A stretch of 7,970 bases of DNA from JBOFLO01 sp051657905 (GTDB lineage: Bacteria > Patescibacteriota > Gracilibacteria > UBA1369): assembly GCA_051657905.1 (NCBI GenBank), contig JBOFLO010000034.1, positions 1-7,970 of the forward strand, read 5' to 3'. Position numbers and translations under genes: made by a program. Positions within the stretch are counted from its first letter, which is position 1; each line of letters starts with the position of its first letter. Shown one piece after another: positions 6,301 to 7,970 of this stretch. The notes beneath the pieces are model-generated. The model worked only from the letters and a program-made list of their open reading frames with translations. It had not been told where the DNA came from and did not search any database.

Positions 6301-7970
6301 CAACCAACTCTACCAGAACTGTTACCTTCGACGGTGACAATGAAGATACTGGAATTAATATTACTTTAGCTGATACAACAATCGCTCAAAGCGCCGCTTG
6401 TCAAAGACAGTTACGTCCTGACAACGAAGGTGAGGTTTGTGAAGAACCACCAAGAATCGTTAAGGAAGATGATGATACATATTGTTCATCTAACTTCGGC
6501 GAACCTGGAACTCCAGAAAATCTATGTTGGTCAATCGATGGCGGATTATTCTCTAACGGTACAACTTCCGCTACTGGATCATGTGTAAATATTCAAGACA
6601 CTGAAAACGAATTCAGTTTGGAAGTAGAAGATTGTAACCCTGAATTTAGAAATATTTGTTACGATCGTTTATCTGAAGAAGATGAAATTCCAAATATTGA
6701 TAAAAAATTAAGTAAGACTTCAACTGGCGGTTATGGAAGAAACATTTCTTTCTCAACTACCGGAAGTTCCGATGAAAAAGTTTACTATCAAATCCAATTC
6801 CAACCAGAAAACTACGTCGACGGTAAATTAATGAACGCTAGAATCGTAGATCCAGCTTTCGACGGAAAAATCATTGGTTACAAATACAAAGATACTAATC
6901 GTTCAACAGGTGTTCAAGCCGATGTAATTAATGTTGATATGAATAGCATCCGAGTTTACCAAGGTGATCCTCGTTCTGGTGCTGATCAATTGGAATATTG
7001 CCCAGCTAACTTCGACAAGGAAGAAGATTTAGGTGAAGACACTCCATGTTTCAGATTGGAAACCTCTAATGATTTCCAAAGTAATTACAATGATAATGGT
7101 GCTTACATGGCCATTTACGGTATCGACTCTGACGAATCAATTTGGATTGAATATAACGGTACAATTCAAAGAAATAACAATTCACTTTCCAAAGATGATT
7201 GTGCTTCTGGCGCATTCTGTCAGGAAAGATTCTATAATCAGTCATTCGTAACTGACATGGAATATTGTGAAGAAGAAACTGTTACTGATGAAAATGGAAA
7301 TGAAACAACAACTTGGAATTGTGAATACGAACAAAACGACAATCCACGTTGCGAATACTATTATAATGAAAAAGGTGAAAGAGTTTCTGTAGAAGGAAAT
7401 GACCAGGATTGTGATGAAGAAAACCTTACTATCGCCACTCCTCCAACCTATGTTGAACTGGTTTGTCAGTATTTCTTAACCCGTGCCAGCGGTGACGTAT
7501 TCCTAGAAGACAAATTGGTTTACGGTGTAGATGTTTCTAAATGTTATCCATTCAGAAATACCACTTCTACTATCGTCAAAGTTGTTCCTCCAATTCCACA
7601 AGAATTAGGAAGTACAGGTTCTGGTGACGGACAAGTTGTACAAATCAACAATGAAATCTGTAAGGCAGGTCAAAACAATTTCTCTGGCTTAAATCTATCA
7701 GCAGATCAAATTGCCGAATTATCTAAACTTTACGGTTCAAATATCGTTGAAAATCTTTCTTCTACTATCTGTGAAATCGGTTTAGTACCAGGTTCAGATT
7801 GGGATAAAGATGTAATCAGAACAACAATTGATAGAAATATCAGCAAATTAACCAGATGGGTAACCGACTTCGTTCTTGGTAACTCAATCACCGATTTGAA
7901 TGCTATGGAACAAGTTTACTACTACAATGGTGAAACTGCTGGAAACGACACTGTTACATTAAAAGCTGCT
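3258..7970 (+). CDS. Giant secreted Cys-rich multi-module surface protein; 3' end outside window
   Basis: ATG 3258 opens a frame of 1,571 codons with no stop before the window ends. The start is chosen because it directly precedes a classical signal peptide. Order of parts by residue: signal peptide 1-25; N-terminal region 26-343; Cys-bounded modules 344-558, 571-672, 686-804, 819-928, 946-1048 and 1061-1134; a DUF11-like region 1145-1303; a Cys/Tyr/acidic segment 1315-1385; a beta segment 1390-1440; a Pro/Gly linker near 1442-1460; and a helical region 1465-1571. I count 38 cysteines, an even number, consistent with disulfides formed outside the cytoplasm. Several modules have a Trp in a central strand (HWVAF, LWDAS, VQWTENG, CWSIDGG), as in Ig/PKD-like folds. 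No protease, lectin or hydrolase motif is seen. The anchor, if any, lies beyond the window. It is likely an adhesin, fibre or envelope structural protein. That role is inferred. Confidence 0.9.
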   Translation, partial: MNKIKALSITLSFLGLLGLVPVTQAAVQHLSVPVCSLAVYPFNPDTPEIYGAAGTALINKLTESVCKSRTPYNSPYNQPPQVNQNPLKDVANIENKNVPYATHLHTYINNSLEDNYYYRSYVDKFEIQLESDALNNMEGAIQCTTPAPGSFTGNANTISDCNGSINDEDFYGGVSVSYNSSTGTVTWEFGTVNKNLRPNMWGNNDSNPSDSDNFNEVLTAVFGTSANLSNYQSVYRSFTPSVTVKTKNNNPEIWSATTTSRVLIRNYAILKSSFNAISGNSNKINNLCTTAGDYTKWCPVATPSGQGYQTVQLGNNGQQQWFWFPIGSVVSVWRKPPTPPALACADLTWDGSFGKKNQQGNFVPANDGLPNSLKAGQEALMYVKPVYENGPANSPKRPVEYHWVAFQPESNRPNWFIKNDSNTLTIIESLGQMGQMELGQGFQLSQLPFNLIKKASAQIIIDNNLAESLELNEGVQLSDQVLNIISLGAFKDTHNSAGNGSNPIVDFDTVGKQTIYYSGGSVNTIVGVQAYYSDGLNVPGDGPMVATSNGTKQKAEPCHLEFKIQQPPAVCTGLSISPNSLAPNTPTTFTVTPTFSPSGETIPLNYLWDASVLNINSPQYGRFKNSQATAGDGQNIFVETVDNQTYYSGGPGGVRVRVQAMAKEGDQIFPLCKQELIIPNIPGAICEQLEMDLYLVTGNGTVPANLADFEAGNTYEIRVDTANSVKTDDTPIQNYSIQAMNNVMIGVGDLTLAPGSPAQCLAVFETQSASVVVNTPVNCVYLYTPNEGDTITFTAVPDDGVPACKIQQVIPDQPGDNFCEDINLTVNGADLGNSPTTTAGQSYSLAVDPETTDGTNIGMVQWTENGNGQLIGNPLNNQLYPGQCPNIIDNQSVTTPSFCRYLYNTPSGENQSGGFSVTAVPNDGVANCTAQSNFFTPPDEEEEPYCLYLDLDYNPEPFNPLSNPTNLTATVVLSDGSQYEDRVRFQSTDGTGDFAGGFGSVSGTGTSNFRTDVDSTNSTRTVTFDGDNEDTGINITLADTTIAQSAACQRQLRPDNEGEVCEEPPRIVKEDDDTYCSSNFGEPGTPENLCWSIDGGLFSNGTTSATGSCVNIQDTENEFSLEVEDCNPEFRNICYDRLSEEDEIPNIDKKLSKTSTGGYGRNISFSTTGSSDEKVYYQIQFQPENYVDGKLMNARIVDPAFDGKIIGYKYKDTNRSTGVQADVINVDMNSIRVYQGDPRSGADQLEYCPANFDKEEDLGEDTPCFRLETSNDFQSNYNDNGAYMAIYGIDSDESIWIEYNGTIQRNNNSLSKDDCASGAFCQERFYNQSFVTDMEYCEEETVTDENGNETTTWNCEYEQNDNPRCEYYYNEKGERVSVEGNDQDCDEENLTIATPPTYVELVCQYFLTRASGDVFLEDKLVYGVDVSKCYPFRNTTSTIVKVVPPIPQELGSTGSGDGQVVQINNEICKAGQNNFSGLNLSADQIAELSKLYGSNIVENLSSTICEIGLVPGSDWDKDVIRTTIDRNISKLTRWVTDFVLGNSITDLNAMEQVYYYNGETAGNDTVTLKAA
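3333..4286 (+). other. N-terminal extracellular region of the giant protein, fold unknown
   Basis: Residues 26-343 hold six cysteines in three close pairs by order (C35/C66, C143/C161, C288/C298). The region is rich in Asn, Ser, Thr and Tyr. A YINNSLEDNYYYRSY stretch is followed by strands such as KFEIQLES and TGTVTWEFGTV (Trp187), so part is probably a beta-sandwich. It ends in a WRKPPTPPALAC linker into the first Cys-bounded module. I see no known family signature. Confidence 0.55.
4485..4772 (+). other. Insertion inside module 1
   Basis: Residues about 410-505 have no counterpart in module 2, where the Trp-to-YYSGG distance is 39 residues against 114 here. The insert has no Cys. It has a Gln/Met/Gly repeat (431-440), a segment QLPFNLIKKASAQ that looks like the end of a signal peptide, and amphipathic helical sequence (NLAESLELNEGVQLSDQVLN). 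It may be a helical subdomain extruded from the sandwich, or a region that is processed. The limits are approximate. Confidence 0.45.
4548..4577 (+). repeat. Short tandem repeat GGTCAAATG
   Basis: Two perfect 9-nt units (4548-4556 and 4557-4565) are followed by six spacer bases and a third partial GGTCAA (4572-4577). They encode GQM-GQM-EL-GQ (residues 431-440). The repeat is in frame, so copy-number change would lengthen the module without a frameshift. Confidence 0.7.
4968..5273 (+). other. Cys-bounded beta module 2 (Ig/PKD-like)
   Basis: It runs from C571 (AVCTGLSISP) to C672 (PLCKQEL), 102 residues, with no internal Cys, suggesting one disulfide joining first and last strands. TTFTVTPTF, then NYLWDAS (Trp608), then the YYSGG strand at 646-650 and RVRVQAM give a pattern like Ig-like or PKD-like domains. 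The YYSGG strand marks it as the sister of module 1. Confidence 0.55.
5313..5669 (+). other. Four-Cys module A of a tandem pair
   Basis: It runs from C686 (AICEQLEMDL) to C804 (VPACKIQQ) with inner cysteines C760 and C779. The order C...C-x18-C-x24-C and the endings PAQC, NCVYLYTP and FTAVPDDGVPAC match module B closely. It probably is a beta-sandwich with two disulfides. It is joined to module B by the hinge IPDQPGDNF. Confidence 0.65.
5712..6041 (+). other. Four-Cys module B of a tandem pair
   Basis: It runs from C819 (FCEDINLTV) to C928 (VANCTAQ) with inner cysteines C884 and C899. PGQC, FCRYLYNTP and FSVTAVPNDGVANC correspond in order to the module A motifs. A central MVQWTENGNG strand gives the Ig-like Trp. 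Identity with A is clear only in the C-terminal third, so the duplication is old or the N-terminal strands evolve quickly. Confidence 0.65.
6093..6401 (+). other. Cys-bounded beta module C
   Basis: It runs from C946 (PYCLYLDLDY) to C1048 (SAACQRQL), 103 residues, with no internal Cys. It is rich in Thr, Ser, Asp and Gly with strands NLTATVVLSDG, DRVRFQSTDG and RTVTFDG. This looks like an Ig-like or invasin-like fold in which Phe replaces the core Trp. It is preceded by an acidic hinge, TPPDEEEEP. Confidence 0.5.
6438..6659 (+). other. Small six-Cys module D
   Basis: Residues 1061-1134 contain C1061, C1076, C1090, C1109, C1126 and C1134 in only 74 residues. NLCWSIDGGLFSNG supplies the strand with Trp1091. 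The higher Cys density and shorter length suggest a compact disulfide-stabilised domain. It leads through an acidic linker (RLSEEDEIPN) to the DUF11-like region. Confidence 0.5.
6690..7166 (+). other. DUF11-like beta domain
   Basis: Residues 1145-1303 begin IDKKLSKTS, continue with the strand KVYYQIQFQPEN, then MNARIVDPAFDGKIIGYKY, and close with a strand SIWIEYNGTI. The order of a Lys-containing first strand, a Y-x-I-x-F strand, an (I/V)-x-D-P/LP-like turn and a final I-x-I-x-Y-x-G strand is what DUF11-type repeats of bacterial surface proteins show. The domain is longer than usual and carries a C1248/C1264 pair in a loop. DUF11 relatives sometimes form Lys-Asn/Asp isopeptides. Lys1149 or Lys1150 would be candidates here, which is inference only. 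Confidence 0.45.
7200..7412 (+). other. Cys/Tyr/acid-rich segment with hairpin-like mini-repeats
   Basis: Residues 1315-1385 contain six cysteines (1315, 1321, 1337, 1355, 1365, 1385) and many Glu, Asp, Asn and Tyr. Two stretches, CEEETVTDENGNETTTW and CEYYYNEKGERVSVEG, each start with Cys-Glu and pass through a D/N-E-x-G-(N/E) turn flanked by strands. They suggest two disulfide-pinned beta-hairpins. The turns faintly recall YD/RHS repeats, but there is no long array. Confidence 0.5.
7656..7970 (+). other. Helical region of the giant protein, cut by window edge
   Basis: After a Pro/Gly linker (PPIPQELGSTGSGDGQ) the sequence changes from beta-rich to helix-forming: LSADQIAELSKLYGSNIVENLSS and TTIDRNISKLTRWVTDFVLG. 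C1468 and C1505 flank the first helix. The window ends in YYYNGETAGNDTVTLKAA, which returns to beta-like sequence, so more modules probably follow. Confidence 0.55.

Noticed and set aside
5505..7251. Short open frames at 5505-5696 (-), 6113-6340 (-) and 7033-7251 (+)
   Set aside because: All lie inside the continuous frame of the giant secreted gene, which has codon structure, motifs and regular cysteines; the short frames have none.
7200..7412. RHS/YD-repeat toxin region
   Set aside because: Only two loose NEKG/DENGN-like turns are present; there is no long YD array, core-cleavage motif or toxin domain in view.
2..7970. Recoded UGA (Gly or Trp) as in some CPR or mycoplasma-like lineages
   Set aside because: No in-frame TGA occurs in either gene, while TGG and all GGN codons are used normally.

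Overview
The window holds parts of two very large genes on the + strand and almost nothing else. The first (nt 2-3217) is already open at the left edge and ends in TAA at 3215-3217. The second starts at ATG 3258 and reads without a stop for 1,571 codons to the right edge (7970). Only 40 AT-rich bases separate them, so they are probably co-transcribed. I see no tRNA, rRNA, CRISPR array, insertion sequence or rho-independent terminator. The minus-strand open frames are antisense shadows of these two genes.

Organism: base composition is in the high-30s % GC, A/T-ending codons dominate, and the second gene's start has no recognisable Shine-Dalgarno. TGG encodes Trp throughout and no in-frame TGA occurs in roughly 2,640 codons, so there is no sign of UGA recoding. 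Giant uncharacterised surface proteins with DUF11-like and Ig-like modules in an AT-rich genome suggest an uncultured bacterium, perhaps a Patescibacteria (CPR) lineage. This is inference. Bacteroidota, which also often lack Shine-Dalgarno sites, remain an alternative. No marker gene is present to decide.

Gene 1 (at least 1,072 codons) is not recognisable by family. It has a helical charged N-terminal part, then a Gly-rich block of alternating hydrophobic strands that looks like a meander of beta-hairpins, then a long mixed alpha/beta body and a Pro/Glu/Gly-rich disordered tail. It has only two cysteines.

Gene 2 is a secreted protein: a signal peptide, an N-terminal region of unknown fold, then a chain of Cys-bounded beta-sandwich-like modules joined by short Pro-rich or acidic hinges. 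A DUF11-like domain, a compact Cys/Tyr/acid-rich segment and a helical region cut off by the window edge follow. By my count it has 38 cysteines, and their spacing defines the modules. The contrast with the Cys-poor gene 1 product suggests gene 2 works outside the cell in an oxidising setting, as an adhesin, fibre or envelope scaffold. Gene 1 could be its partner in assembly or anchoring, but the sequence shows only adjacency, not function.
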